Made by a program: the position numbers and the translations under genes. Under the pieces are notes generated by a model that made no database searches, was not told where the DNA came from, and saw nothing but the letters and a program-made list of their open reading frames with translations. DNA of 13,266 bases from positions 1-13,266 of the forward strand of contig JAIRVW010000009.1 of the NCBI GenBank assembly GCA_031253705.1. Reading direction: 5' to 3'. This document shows, in pieces, positions 1 to 7,290 of the stretch. Source of the DNA: Brucellaceae bacterium. Its GTDB lineage: Bacteria; Pseudomonadota; Alphaproteobacteria; Rhizobiales; Rhizobiaceae. How positions within the stretch are numbered: position 1 is the first letter of the stretch; every line of letters begins with the position of its first letter.

Positions 1-639
1 CAGGGGCGTGACATTAATGAGGCCGGTGCCAAATCCGTAACGCTGGTCACAATTGATGACAGCGGTAGCGTGCAAACAGAAGAACGGCTGACCTCAATCG
101 CTCAGTTTGAACGGGTGACTGCGGATGTCTCCGCCTGTGAAGACTGGCGGGCTGTTATTGCGTCTGTGCAGGCGGTGCTGGAAGCAAAACGTGAGACGAC
201 GATGAGCGAGCAGCTTGTCGCTCGTCTCCATCTGACCGGTACGACAGCACTGGCGTGGCAGATGCGCCGCGATCATGATCTGTTACTGGCCGAGGCTGAG
301 GATAAAGCCGCGCAAACCGGCGATTGCTGGATTGAAAAGCTTGAAATTGACTGCACACCGCCGCGCAATATCCGTAAAGATGAAACATCGCCTGCCCATG
401 ATCCGTTGCAGGAGCTTGGGCGTCTTATCAAAGATGATCTGGCCGCCTCGCCAATATTTCATAGCAATCTTGCCGAACAGATGGATGCGCTGGTCAAAAA
501 GCTGCCTTCGGAGCTGCGTAATGCCTTTGGCGGTGATGAAACACAGGCACAGGCATTGATTACGGATTTGCTGCAAAAGGGGAGCGACGATGTACTGGCA
601 GAATTAAGTGCGGCTGCGCAGGCAGAGGAACAGGCATAA
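1..639 (+). CDS. YhaO-like metallophosphoesterase / DNA repair exonuclease, C-terminal part (5' end outside window)
   Basis: The reading frame is open from base 1, so the gene starts upstream of the window; 212 residues are visible before the TAA at 637-639. A GTG at 70 is only an internal valine codon, because the residues before it (QGRDINEAGAKSVTLVTIDD) look like the conserved region just after the phosphoesterase core of SbcD/YhaO proteins. The metal-binding motifs of the calcineurin-like domain must lie upstream and cannot be checked. The visible part is the C-terminal accessory domain, rich in Glu, Asp and Leu, which in this family contacts the partner ATPase. The stop overlaps the next gene's ATG by one base (TAATG), which implies translational coupling and a shared complex. 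By family, the protein would be the Mn-dependent nuclease subunit of an SbcCD-like machine in the cytoplasm. Assignment to YhaO rather than canonical SbcD rests mainly on the YhaN-like partner. Confidence 0.82.
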   Translation, partial: QGRDINEAGAKSVTLVTIDDSGSVQTEERLTSIAQFERVTADVSACEDWRAVIASVQAVLEAKRETTMSEQLVARLHLTGTTALAWQMRRDHDLLLAEAEDKAAQTGDCWIEKLEIDCTPPRNIRKDETSPAHDPLQELGRLIKDDLAASPIFHSNLAEQMDALVKKLPSELRNAFGGDETQAQALITDLLQKGSDDVLAELSAAAQAEEQA

Positions 640-3600
640 TGCGGATTAATCGTCTGGATCTCACCCGTTATGGCCGGTTTACCGATCATGTGCTGGATTT
701 TGGTACGACAGATCAGGGTAAACCCGATCTGCATATTATTTACGGGCCGAATGAGGCCGGTAAGTCCACCACGTTTTCGGCACTGCTCGATCTGCTTTTC
801 GGCATTGAACATAAAAGCCGTTATAATTTTCTGCATCCCTATCCGGCGATGAAAATCGGTGCATCTCTGCAATTGCAGGGTGCTGCACAGGAGTTGGTGC
901 GCACGAAAGCCCGTGTGAACAGCCTGAGTGATGCGGCTGGTCGTGCCTTACCGGACACACTGATTTCCGAAGAACTCGGCGATATTGACCGCGATGCCTA
1001 TCGCATGATGTTCTCGCTCGATGACGATACGCTGGAGCAGGGCGGTGAGGCGATTTTGGCCAGCAAGGGCAATCTCGGCGAATTATTGTTTTCTGCCAGC
1101 GCTGGTCTTGCCGGCCTGAGCCAAAATCTCAATCTGCTGCGCAGCCGTGCCGATCAGTTTTACCGTTCCGGCGCACGCAGCGGTGAACTGGCTGACCTGA
1201 AAGCCAGGTTGCAGGAGATTGAGACAGCGAAAGCTGAGCTGGACGCAAAAAGCTCGGCGCAGAGCTATGGCAAATTAGCGGACACTCACCGGCAGGCGGA
1301 GAGCGATTATCAGCAGGCGCTGAGTGCTCATGGCCGGACCAGAAGTCGCATCAGTGAAATTGAAGCTTTGCTTAATGCTTTGCCGCATTTCCACCGTCTG
1401 CATAATCTGCGCGATGAATTGACGGGTTTTGCCGGAATTCCCGCTCTTGCTGCCGGATTTGCTGATGAGTTACCGCGTTTACTGGTTGAAGATGCGGAAT
1501 TGCGGGCGCGCCTTGAAGGGCAGGTTACGGCTCTGACTAAGCTTGAGCAGGAAATTGCGGCTGTGCAGCTTGATGATAATGCGCTGCAGCTGGCAGGTTC
1601 CGGCAGTCAGCTGCAGATTTTGCGTGCACGTTTCATGACTGCAGAAAAGGATTTGCCGGAGCGGGAAGCGGCTCTTCGCGCCGAGCAGCAGAAAATCGAG
1701 ACATTGCTGATCCGTCTCGGGCAGGACAGGCAGGCTGATCCTCATCATTTGCTGATCAATATTCATGCGGAAACGGCATTGCGCAGTCTGATTGAGCGCC
1801 GTTCAGGCATTGCTGCCGCGCTGCAGCTGACCGGCAAGGAGCTGGCTGCTGCACAGGAACGACTGGCACTGGCACAGGAGAAGCTTGGCACTCTTGGTTC
1901 CGAGGGTCATTTCGATGCGGTGCAAATGCGCCTGCTCAATGATTTGCTGACCGGATTACGCGGGGAAGATCTGACCGGATTTTTACGTCAGGCTGACCAT
2001 GCGGTGCAGGAAGAAGAAGCTCAGCTGCAGGAACTCTGGCAGGCGCTGTCGTATCGCGAAGAGGAATTTCCGGCTGATCTGGACAGGCTAGCCACGCTTA
2101 CCGTTCCGGATGTGGCCGAACTGGAAGCAGCAGGGCAGCAAGTGCAGGCGCTGGAAAGCCGCTTGCAGCAGACACAGGATAATCAGGAAAAAGCATCCGG
2201 CGAAACGGTGCAGTTGCGGGCGCAATTGCAGGCTTTGCAGCAGGATCATCTGGTGATTACACAGGAACAGGCGGCAGAATTGCGCCAGAACCGCAATCTT
2301 GCATGGCAGCAGCATCGTAAAAACTTCAGCAATGAGACGGCCGATCAGTTCGAGCAATGGCTTACACAGGATGATCAGGCCGTTCATAGCAGGCTGACCC
2401 AGGCAACGGAATTTGCCCGTGCCATGCAGCTGCGTGAACGGATTGCAGTACTGGATGCACAAACCGCTCATAATCAGAATTCTGTCACGGCAACGCAGAC
2501 AGAACTGCAGGCCGCCAAAGCACGGATTGCGCAATGGCAGCAGCAGCTTGTACCGGTTTGTGCGGAGGTTTTGTCTGCGGGCAGTCTGTTGCGCTGGATG
2601 GAAAAACGCCAGCAGCTTTTGCAAAAACGCCAGCTTTGGCTGCGTGCCTGCCGGATGCGCGATGAACGGTTAGCACAGATCATGCAGGCTGAAACAGCGC
2701 TGATTGCGGCTTTGCAGCAAGCGGGTATCTCCGTGACTGCAACGGATTTGCCGCAACTCCAGGCACAGGCCGGAGCACTCAATGATGCGTTTCAGCTGCA
2801 TGCCGGTCTGCAAGCAGAATTAGCGGAACGTGCACAGGAGTTGCGCCGCCGCCGCAAAGAGGCAGACGATATTGAGGCGGAGGATACGCAGTGGCAGGAG
2901 GCATGGAGTGTGGCCTGCGGACAAACATGGCTCGTGCAAAAGGGCGGCATACCGGCACTTGATCAGGTGCGTGAAGTGCTGAACTTGACTGCAGAACTGG
3001 CACCGGCGCTGGAGCGGAGCCATGATCTGGCGCAGCGTATCAGTGCGATGCGCGATGATCAGGCAGCTTATCGTAGGGATACGGAAACTCTGGCGCAACG
3101 TCTCGGTCTGCCGGTCACCACGTCGTCGGGTGAGACTGTGCCGGTGACAGAACTTTCCGCACGCTGTGAGCAGCATATCCGCAAGGCGGAAGAGCAGCAG
3201 CAGCAGCTTCGCGCTTTGAAAGGCAGACTGGCAGAAACTGAACAGCAGATGCAGGCATATGAGCGGCAGGCGGGAGCGCTTGAAGCACGCAAGCAAGCCA
3301 TGCTGGAACAGCTGCAGGCTGATAATCTGGAAGATGCCGGTTTCAAAATTCAGGCTGCTGCGAAAAAAGCGCAGCTGGAACAGTTGCTTGCAAATGAAGA
3401 GCAGGCAATTACCCAATTACTGAAACTTGCACATCCGGCTGAAGCTGAAGACATGCTGGCGCAGGCAGACAGTAACGAGCTGAAAGCGCAATTGCAGATT
3501 TTGCGCGAACAGGACGAAGCGCAGGATCAGCATAAGCAGGAACAATACCGGCTATGGAAACAGGCGGAGCAATTGCTGCGCGAGGCGCAGGCCGGTGATG

Positions 3601-4133
3601 ACAGTGCCGCAAAGCTGGATGAACAGCGCCGTACATTGCTTTTGGATATTGAAGAAAAGTCAAAGCACTATCTGCGCTTGCGTTTCGGGATCAGCGCGGC
3701 GGAACAGGCACTGCGGCTGTATCGTGACCAGCATCGCTCGTCGATGATGGCGCAGGCATCAGAGGCTTTTGCTGCGATCAGTCAGGGCAGCTATCGCCAG
3801 CTGACCACACAGACGGACAAGGACAGCGAAATTCTGATTGCGATTGCCGTTGACGGTAGTTCCAAAACGGCGGATGAATTGTCGAAGGGCACGCGGTTCC
3901 AGCTCTATCTGGCTTTGCGCATTGCCGGTTATTATGAATTTGTTGCGCGCCGTCCGATGCCCTTTATCGCCGATGACATTATGGAAACATTTGACGATGA
4001 CCGCGCCCGCGAAACATTCCGGATTTTCGGGCAGATGTCACAAAAAGGGCAGGTAATCTATCTGACCCATCATCAGCATCTGTGCGAGATCGCTCAGGAG
4101 ATTTATCCGGATGTGCGCTTGCACCGGCTCTGA
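639..4133 (+). CDS. YhaN-like SMC/Rad50-type AAA ATPase (SbcC-like)
   Basis: A 1164-residue split ABC-type ATPase with a long coiled coil. The N-terminal lobe opens with MRINRLDLTRYGRF, typical of RecF/SbcC/YhaN proteins, and carries the Walker A motif GPNEAGKST at residues 36-44. The middle (about 180-1040) is heptad-like and very rich in Gln, Glu, Ala and Leu, as expected for coiled coils. The C-terminal lobe has the ABC signature LSKGT at 1081-1085, a Walker B/D-loop segment at 1108-1122 (FIADD, then ETFDDD), and an H-loop LTHH at 1142-1145. By family it would be the ATP-driven clamp that pairs with the phosphoesterase encoded just upstream, acting on DNA ends or secondary structures in the cytoplasm. 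I see five cysteines (near residues 641, 680, 770, 855 and 1147) and no CxxC, so no zinc hook of the Rad50/SbcC type. The start is fixed by the one-base overlap with the upstream stop. The gene ends before a strong terminator. Confidence 0.9.
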   Translation: MRINRLDLTRYGRFTDHVLDFGTTDQGKPDLHIIYGPNEAGKSTTFSALLDLLFGIEHKSRYNFLHPYPAMKIGASLQLQGAAQELVRTKARVNSLSDAAGRALPDTLISEELGDIDRDAYRMMFSLDDDTLEQGGEAILASKGNLGELLFSASAGLAGLSQNLNLLRSRADQFYRSGARSGELADLKARLQEIETAKAELDAKSSAQSYGKLADTHRQAESDYQQALSAHGRTRSRISEIEALLNALPHFHRLHNLRDELTGFAGIPALAAGFADELPRLLVEDAELRARLEGQVTALTKLEQEIAAVQLDDNALQLAGSGSQLQILRARFMTAEKDLPEREAALRAEQQKIETLLIRLGQDRQADPHHLLINIHAETALRSLIERRSGIAAALQLTGKELAAAQERLALAQEKLGTLGSEGHFDAVQMRLLNDLLTGLRGEDLTGFLRQADHAVQEEEAQLQELWQALSYREEEFPADLDRLATLTVPDVAELEAAGQQVQALESRLQQTQDNQEKASGETVQLRAQLQALQQDHLVITQEQAAELRQNRNLAWQQHRKNFSNETADQFEQWLTQDDQAVHSRLTQATEFARAMQLRERIAVLDAQTAHNQNSVTATQTELQAAKARIAQWQQQLVPVCAEVLSAGSLLRWMEKRQQLLQKRQLWLRACRMRDERLAQIMQAETALIAALQQAGISVTATDLPQLQAQAGALNDAFQLHAGLQAELAERAQELRRRRKEADDIEAEDTQWQEAWSVACGQTWLVQKGGIPALDQVREVLNLTAELAPALERSHDLAQRISAMRDDQAAYRRDTETLAQRLGLPVTTSSGETVPVTELSARCEQHIRKAEEQQQQLRALKGRLAETEQQMQAYERQAGALEARKQAMLEQLQADNLEDAGFKIQAAAKKAQLEQLLANEEQAITQLLKLAHPAEAEDMLAQADSNELKAQLQILREQDEAQDQHKQEQYRLWKQAEQLLREAQAGDDSAAKLDEQRRTLLLDIEEKSKHYLRLRFGISAAEQALRLYRDQHRSSMMAQASEAFAAISQGSYRQLTTQTDKDSEILIAIAVDGSSKTADELSKGTRFQLYLALRIAGYYEFVARRPMPFIADDIMETFDDDRARETFRIFGQMSQKGQVIYLTHHQHLCEIAQEIYPDVRLHRL

Positions 4134-4149
4134 TGCATCAGGAAGATAC

Positions 4150-4183
4150 AAAAAAAGCCTGCATAGTTAAATGCAGGCTTTTT
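4150..4183. terminator. Bidirectional rho-independent terminator between convergent genes
   Basis: A perfect 8-bp stem, GCCTGCAT (4157-4164) with ATGCAGGC (4171-4178), closes a 6-base AT-rich loop. It is preceded by a run of A (4150-4156) and followed by a run of T (4179-4183). The symmetry lets it stop transcription from both sides: the yhaO-yhaN pair coming from the left and the exported-protein gene, whose stop lies at 4197-4199, coming from the right. Confidence 0.9.
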
Positions 4184-4196
4184 GTTGTCTGTGATC

Positions 4197-5687
4197 TTAC
4201 TTGTTGGCTTCGACAGTTACACCGAGAACCGACCAGAGTTTCTTAGGCTCAGCCATACCGACCGCAGTCAGAATACCGAAGGTGACCGGATTTTCAGGCT
4301 GCACTTTCAGGCTGAGGGACTTCGGCGCATCCAGATATTCACCCAGCGCTTTTACCGCTTCAACAACGCGTGGCTCATTGTCGAAATAAAGAACGCCGAA
4401 CTGCAGCTGATCTTTCATTTCTTTGACAAGTTCTTCGCGGGTGATGCCGCGTTCTTTTGCCTGATAGTCCAGCACTTTTCCGAAGAAATCCGCATCATCA
4501 TAACGCATTTCCATATGTTTAATGGACAGGTTCTGCATCATGCCAACGGCTGCAATCTGCATGGATGTATTGTCGCCGCCGTCTTCCAGAACATTATTGA
4601 ACAGATCCTGCACAGCTTTGATAAATTTCATATCATAGCCGCCCATGGAGAGCTTGTAGCTGTATGTACCGATATTCTGGCCGTTGAGGGTCATGTTATC
4701 AATAACATACGCGCCGCTATAAGGTGACCAGCTGCCTTTGGCTTCCATCGTCAGGTGGATTTTTTCCAGCCCGAGCGCACGTATGGCGGCCATATCGAAA
4801 TCGTCCTGAGCCTCAGCGATGGTGTCTTCATCGGCGATATCTTCGTCTGTTGACGCATCCGCACCATCGGCTGTGACTTCGTTTTCGTCTTCTTCAATAT
4901 CTGTCGCGGCAGCTTTGGCGGCATCGCTGTCGGCAGTTGCATCATCGTGCTTCTTGTTCAGGTGTTTTGTCGCTTCTTCCGCAGCAGCCTCGGCGGCTTC
5001 GGCTGCAGCCTGAGCAGCTTCTTCAGTGGCTTTAGCGACTTCTTCAGCCTGTTTTTTCTTCTTTTCCTGATCAATGCGGTTGATCTCTTCAAGATCAAGC
5101 GTCAATGCCTTGAAGCCCCAGCTGTAATTGCTCGGTTTTTCTTTGGAATATGGCTCCTGTGACAGGTTCAGATCGCTGAGTTCAAAGATCTTTTTACCGC
5201 CATTGGTCAGGGTCAGCGCACCGACATGAAAGCTCTCTGCATATTGCATGCGGCCGATCAGATCGGTTTTCGGGTCTTTGGTCAGCTTAACCTTGTCAAA
5301 ACGGATATCCGATGTGGTGAAAACACTGCTGTCTTCCACGATTTTAACATCATCAAAGCTTGCTTTTTCAATAAGATAAACATCGCCGTCAATTTCGGAA
5401 ATGCCGCTCAGTGTGATTGTGCCGAGATTAACCGGACTGGTTTCGTCTGAATCAAGATCTTTGCCAACAACCACGCGCGCTTTGGCATCTTGCAACACAA
5501 CGGTCTGGTCTTTGGTGTCAACTTTGGAATAGGTCAGCTCGATCATCTGCTCTTTGAGCAGAGCCTGCACGCGTTTTGCAACATCGTCACCAGTCCAGGC
5601 CATAGCGGTTCCTGCCCACAAAGGTGCGATAACAGCGGTAAGTGCAAGTGTTTTTGCAAGAGCAGAGCGGGACATATTCAATGGCAT
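4197..5687 (-). CDS. Exported protein of unknown function with Ala/Glu/Lys-rich linker
   Basis: I do not recognise a named family. From the chosen start the protein has 496 residues. Residues 1-30 form a classic Sec signal peptide (basic MSRS, hydrophobic core, then GTAMA before Trp31), so the mature protein should be periplasmic or envelope-associated. Residues about 55-200 and 300-496 look beta-rich with alternating hydrophobic residues. Between them, 207-246 is a Lys/Glu/Ala-rich stretch likely to be a long helix, and 248-298 is strongly acidic and probably disordered. The frame is open up to an ATG at 5753, but the best start is the ATG at 5687 (or the adjacent one at 5690): GAGG at 5697-5694 (read leftwards) sits six bases upstream of 5687, and this start puts the signal peptide at the N terminus. 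It is a single-gene unit, convergent with the YhaN-like gene and divergent from the flavoprotein gene. The two-domain layout recalls AsmA-like or DUF945-like envelope proteins, but this is only a resemblance. Confidence 0.8.
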   Translation of the reverse strand: MPLNMSRSALAKTLALTAVIAPLWAGTAMAWTGDDVAKRVQALLKEQMIELTYSKVDTKDQTVVLQDAKARVVVGKDLDSDETSPVNLGTITLSGISEIDGDVYLIEKASFDDVKIVEDSSVFTTSDIRFDKVKLTKDPKTDLIGRMQYAESFHVGALTLTNGGKKIFELSDLNLSQEPYSKEKPSNYSWGFKALTLDLEEINRIDQEKKKKQAEEVAKATEEAAQAAAEAAEAAAEEATKHLNKKHDDATADSDAAKAAATDIEEDENEVTADGADASTDEDIADEDTIAEAQDDFDMAAIRALGLEKIHLTMEAKGSWSPYSGAYVIDNMTLNGQNIGTYSYKLSMGGYDMKFIKAVQDLFNNVLEDGGDNTSMQIAAVGMMQNLSIKHMEMRYDDADFFGKVLDYQAKERGITREELVKEMKDQLQFGVLYFDNEPRVVEAVKALGEYLDAPKSLSLKVQPENPVTFGILTAVGMAEPKKLWSVLGVTVEANK

Positions 5688-5856
5688 CATGAACCTCATT
5701 GAAAAAAGACGGACAATATCAGTTTTGACCGCAGGATGATTGCTGCCGAACATATTTAGAAAACAGAACGACCTGAAACGTAATAATTTTTTAAATCCCT
5801 ATAACAAATTAAAGCTAATTCCAATAAACATAATTTCACAAATAAAGGGGAAGAAA
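5688..5856. promoter_or_regulatory. Divergent intergenic region; probable promoters for both flanking genes
   Basis: This AT-rich spacer of about 170 bases lies between two divergent starts, so it must hold promoters for both. On the plus strand a TATAAC at 5800-5805 is a reasonable -10 box that would start transcription about 45 bases before the flavoprotein ATG, but it lacks a convincing -35. A TTGACC at 5725-5730 looks like a -35 box but has no good -10 at the right distance. No clear promoter stands out for the leftward gene, and I see no strong operator-like palindrome. Confidence 0.3.
5845..5851 (+). promoter_or_regulatory. Ribosome binding site deciding the flavoprotein start
   Basis: The purine-rich AAGGGGA lies a few bases upstream of the ATG at 5857. 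It favours that ATG over the in-frame ATG at 5740, which has no comparable site and would add an AT-rich, Asn/Lys/Ile-rich leader not typical of this soluble flavoprotein family. Confidence 0.7.
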
Positions 5857-7248
5857 ATGCACGGTGCTTCGGTCCGGCTCTCACTGCTGGAAAAACTCTC
5901 GCAACTGCTCGGTAAAGACATTCAGACCGGCGAAACCATAGACACATCGCATCTGCGTGACTGGAGTGATGAGGAGGGTGGTGTGCCGCTGGCACTGGTT
6001 TTGCCACGCGATACGCAGACGGTTTCTGACATTCTGAGGCTTTGTCATGAACACCGCATCGCTGTTGTTCCGCAGGGAGGGCTGACCGGTCTTGCCGGCG
6101 GCGCGGTGCCGGTGCAGGACTGTGTGCTCCTGTCATTGCGCAATATGAACCGCATTGAGACGATCAATGTGCAGGCCGGAACCATGATTGTCGAAGCTGG
6201 TGTGATCCTGCAAAATATTCAGGAGGCAGCACGCAATGCGGGGATGAATTTTGCGCTGGATTTAGGGGCGCGCGGCTCCTGCCAGATCGGTGGCAATATT
6301 TCCACCAATGCGGGCGGCAATCGTGTGATCCGCTATGGCATGACCCGTGATCTGGTGCTGGGTCTGGAAGCGGTACTGGCAGACGGCACAATTCTCAGCA
6401 TGATGAATGAAATGCCGAAGAATAATGCCGCGCTGGACATGAAACATCTGTTCATTGGTGCGGAAGGCACGATGGGTGTTGTGACCCGCGCTGTGTTGCG
6501 GTTGCGTCCGGGGATTGGCGGTGCCAATGCGGCCGTGGTTGCACTTGAGAATTTTGAAAATGCGCTGAAGCTGCTCAATTATGCGCAAAAACGTCTTTCA
6601 GGTCGCGTCAGTGCTTTTGAAGCCATGTGGAGCGATTATTATAAGAGTGCGGCCAAATATGCCCGCGCTCCATTGGCCGGAGACTATCCGCTTTATGTGC
6701 TGATGGATATGCAGGGTGCCGAGCCGGATACGGAAGCAGAATTGTTCCAGTCTGTTTTGGAACATGCGCTGGAAGAAGGCTGGATTGCCGATGCTGCCAT
6801 TGCGCAATCCCATCGCGAGGCGGAAGAATTCTGGACAATGCGCGATGCTATTGCGGAAATCATGACCCATGAAGGGCCGTCGATCGGCTTTGACGTTTCC
6901 GTGCCGCAAACGCTGATCGGTGCAGCTGTGGATACGATCCGTGATGCTTTACAAAGCCGCTATCCGGCGATGCCGTGTCTGTTCTTCGGCCATGTCGGTG
7001 ATTGTAATTTCCATATTGATATTACGAAATACACGGAATTTACCGAAGACAGCCGCGCGATTGAGGATATTGTCTATGACATTATCCGCTCATTCAAAGG
7101 CTCGGTTTCCGCTGAACACGGTATCGGGTTGCATAAAAAACCGTGGCTACACTACAGCCGCAGTGCAGCCGAACTGCAGACTTTAAAAGCGCTGAAAGCA
7201 GCGCTTGACCCGCATAATATTCTCAATCCGGGCAAAGTGCTGGATTGA
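5857..7248 (+). CDS. FAD-linked 2-hydroxyacid oxidase/dehydrogenase (GlcD/D2HGDH/D-lactate dehydrogenase family)
   Basis: A 463-residue flavoprotein, the usual full length for the family. The N-terminal PCMH-type FAD-binding domain shows VPQGGLTGLAGGAVP at 71-85, GGNISTNAGG at 145-154 (pyrophosphate binding) and GAEGTMGVVT at 201-210. The C-terminal FAD-oxidase domain has GHVGDCNFH at 378-386, SAEHGIG at 418-424 and the closing DPHNILNPGK at 451-460. Such enzymes oxidise a D-2-hydroxy acid to the 2-oxo acid and pass electrons to an acceptor such as a quinone or electron-transfer flavoprotein. The substrate cannot be read from the sequence. Compared with my memory of human D2HGDH, the lysine of its YKYD motif is Gly here (IGFD, 344-347) and the Asn after the second His is Asp388, so D-2-hydroxyglutarate is not assured. 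The start at 5857 is chosen because AAGGGG lies six to seven bases upstream; 39 further codons are open upstream but are AT-rich and unlike the family. Confidence 0.88.
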   Translation: MHGASVRLSLLEKLSQLLGKDIQTGETIDTSHLRDWSDEEGGVPLALVLPRDTQTVSDILRLCHEHRIAVVPQGGLTGLAGGAVPVQDCVLLSLRNMNRIETINVQAGTMIVEAGVILQNIQEAARNAGMNFALDLGARGSCQIGGNISTNAGGNRVIRYGMTRDLVLGLEAVLADGTILSMMNEMPKNNAALDMKHLFIGAEGTMGVVTRAVLRLRPGIGGANAAVVALENFENALKLLNYAQKRLSGRVSAFEAMWSDYYKSAAKYARAPLAGDYPLYVLMDMQGAEPDTEAELFQSVLEHALEEGWIADAAIAQSHREAEEFWTMRDAIAEIMTHEGPSIGFDVSVPQTLIGAAVDTIRDALQSRYPAMPCLFFGHVGDCNFHIDITKYTEFTEDSRAIEDIVYDIIRSFKGSVSAEHGIGLHKKPWLHYSRSAAELQTLKALKAALDPHNILNPGKVLD

Positions 7249-7255
7249 AATTAAT

Positions 7256-7286
7256 AAAGGCCGGAACTGAGCTTCCGGCCTTTTTA
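7256..7286. terminator. Bidirectional rho-independent terminator (flavoprotein gene / opp operon)
   Basis: An 11-bp perfect stem pairs AAAGGCCGGAA (7256-7266) with TTCCGGCCTTT (7273-7283) around a six-base loop (CTGAGC). A T run (7281-7285) follows on the plus strand, and the A-rich left side gives a short U run for leftward transcripts. It lies eight bases after the flavoprotein stop and a few bases beyond the stop of the leftward ATPase gene (7291), so it ends both transcripts. Confidence 0.9.
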
Positions 7287-7290
7287 ACCT

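Noticed and set aside
70..639. A separate 189-residue gene starting at the GTG at 70
   Set aside because: The same frame is open back to base 1 and the residues before 70 match the family, so it is an internal part of a gene truncated by the window edge.
2820..3416. Long open frame (198 codons) antisense to the YhaN-like gene
   Set aside because: It mirrors the coding bias of the real gene, its product is Cys/Leu/Arg-rich without a recognisable motif, and no ribosome binding site or promoter stands out.
4182..4727. Rightward open frame (181 codons) antisense to the exported-protein gene
   Set aside because: It begins inside the terminator, its protein resembles no family, and the opposite strand carries a well-supported secreted protein.
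5688..5753. N-terminal extension of the exported protein to the ATG at 5753
   Set aside because: It would bury the signal peptide after 22 extra residues; the ATG at 5687/5690 has GAGG upstream and puts the signal peptide first.
5740..5856. N-terminal extension of the flavoprotein to the ATG at 5740
   Set aside because: The extra 39 codons are AT-rich and Asn/Lys/Ile-rich, have no ribosome binding site, and the ATG at 5857 has a good one and gives the normal family length.
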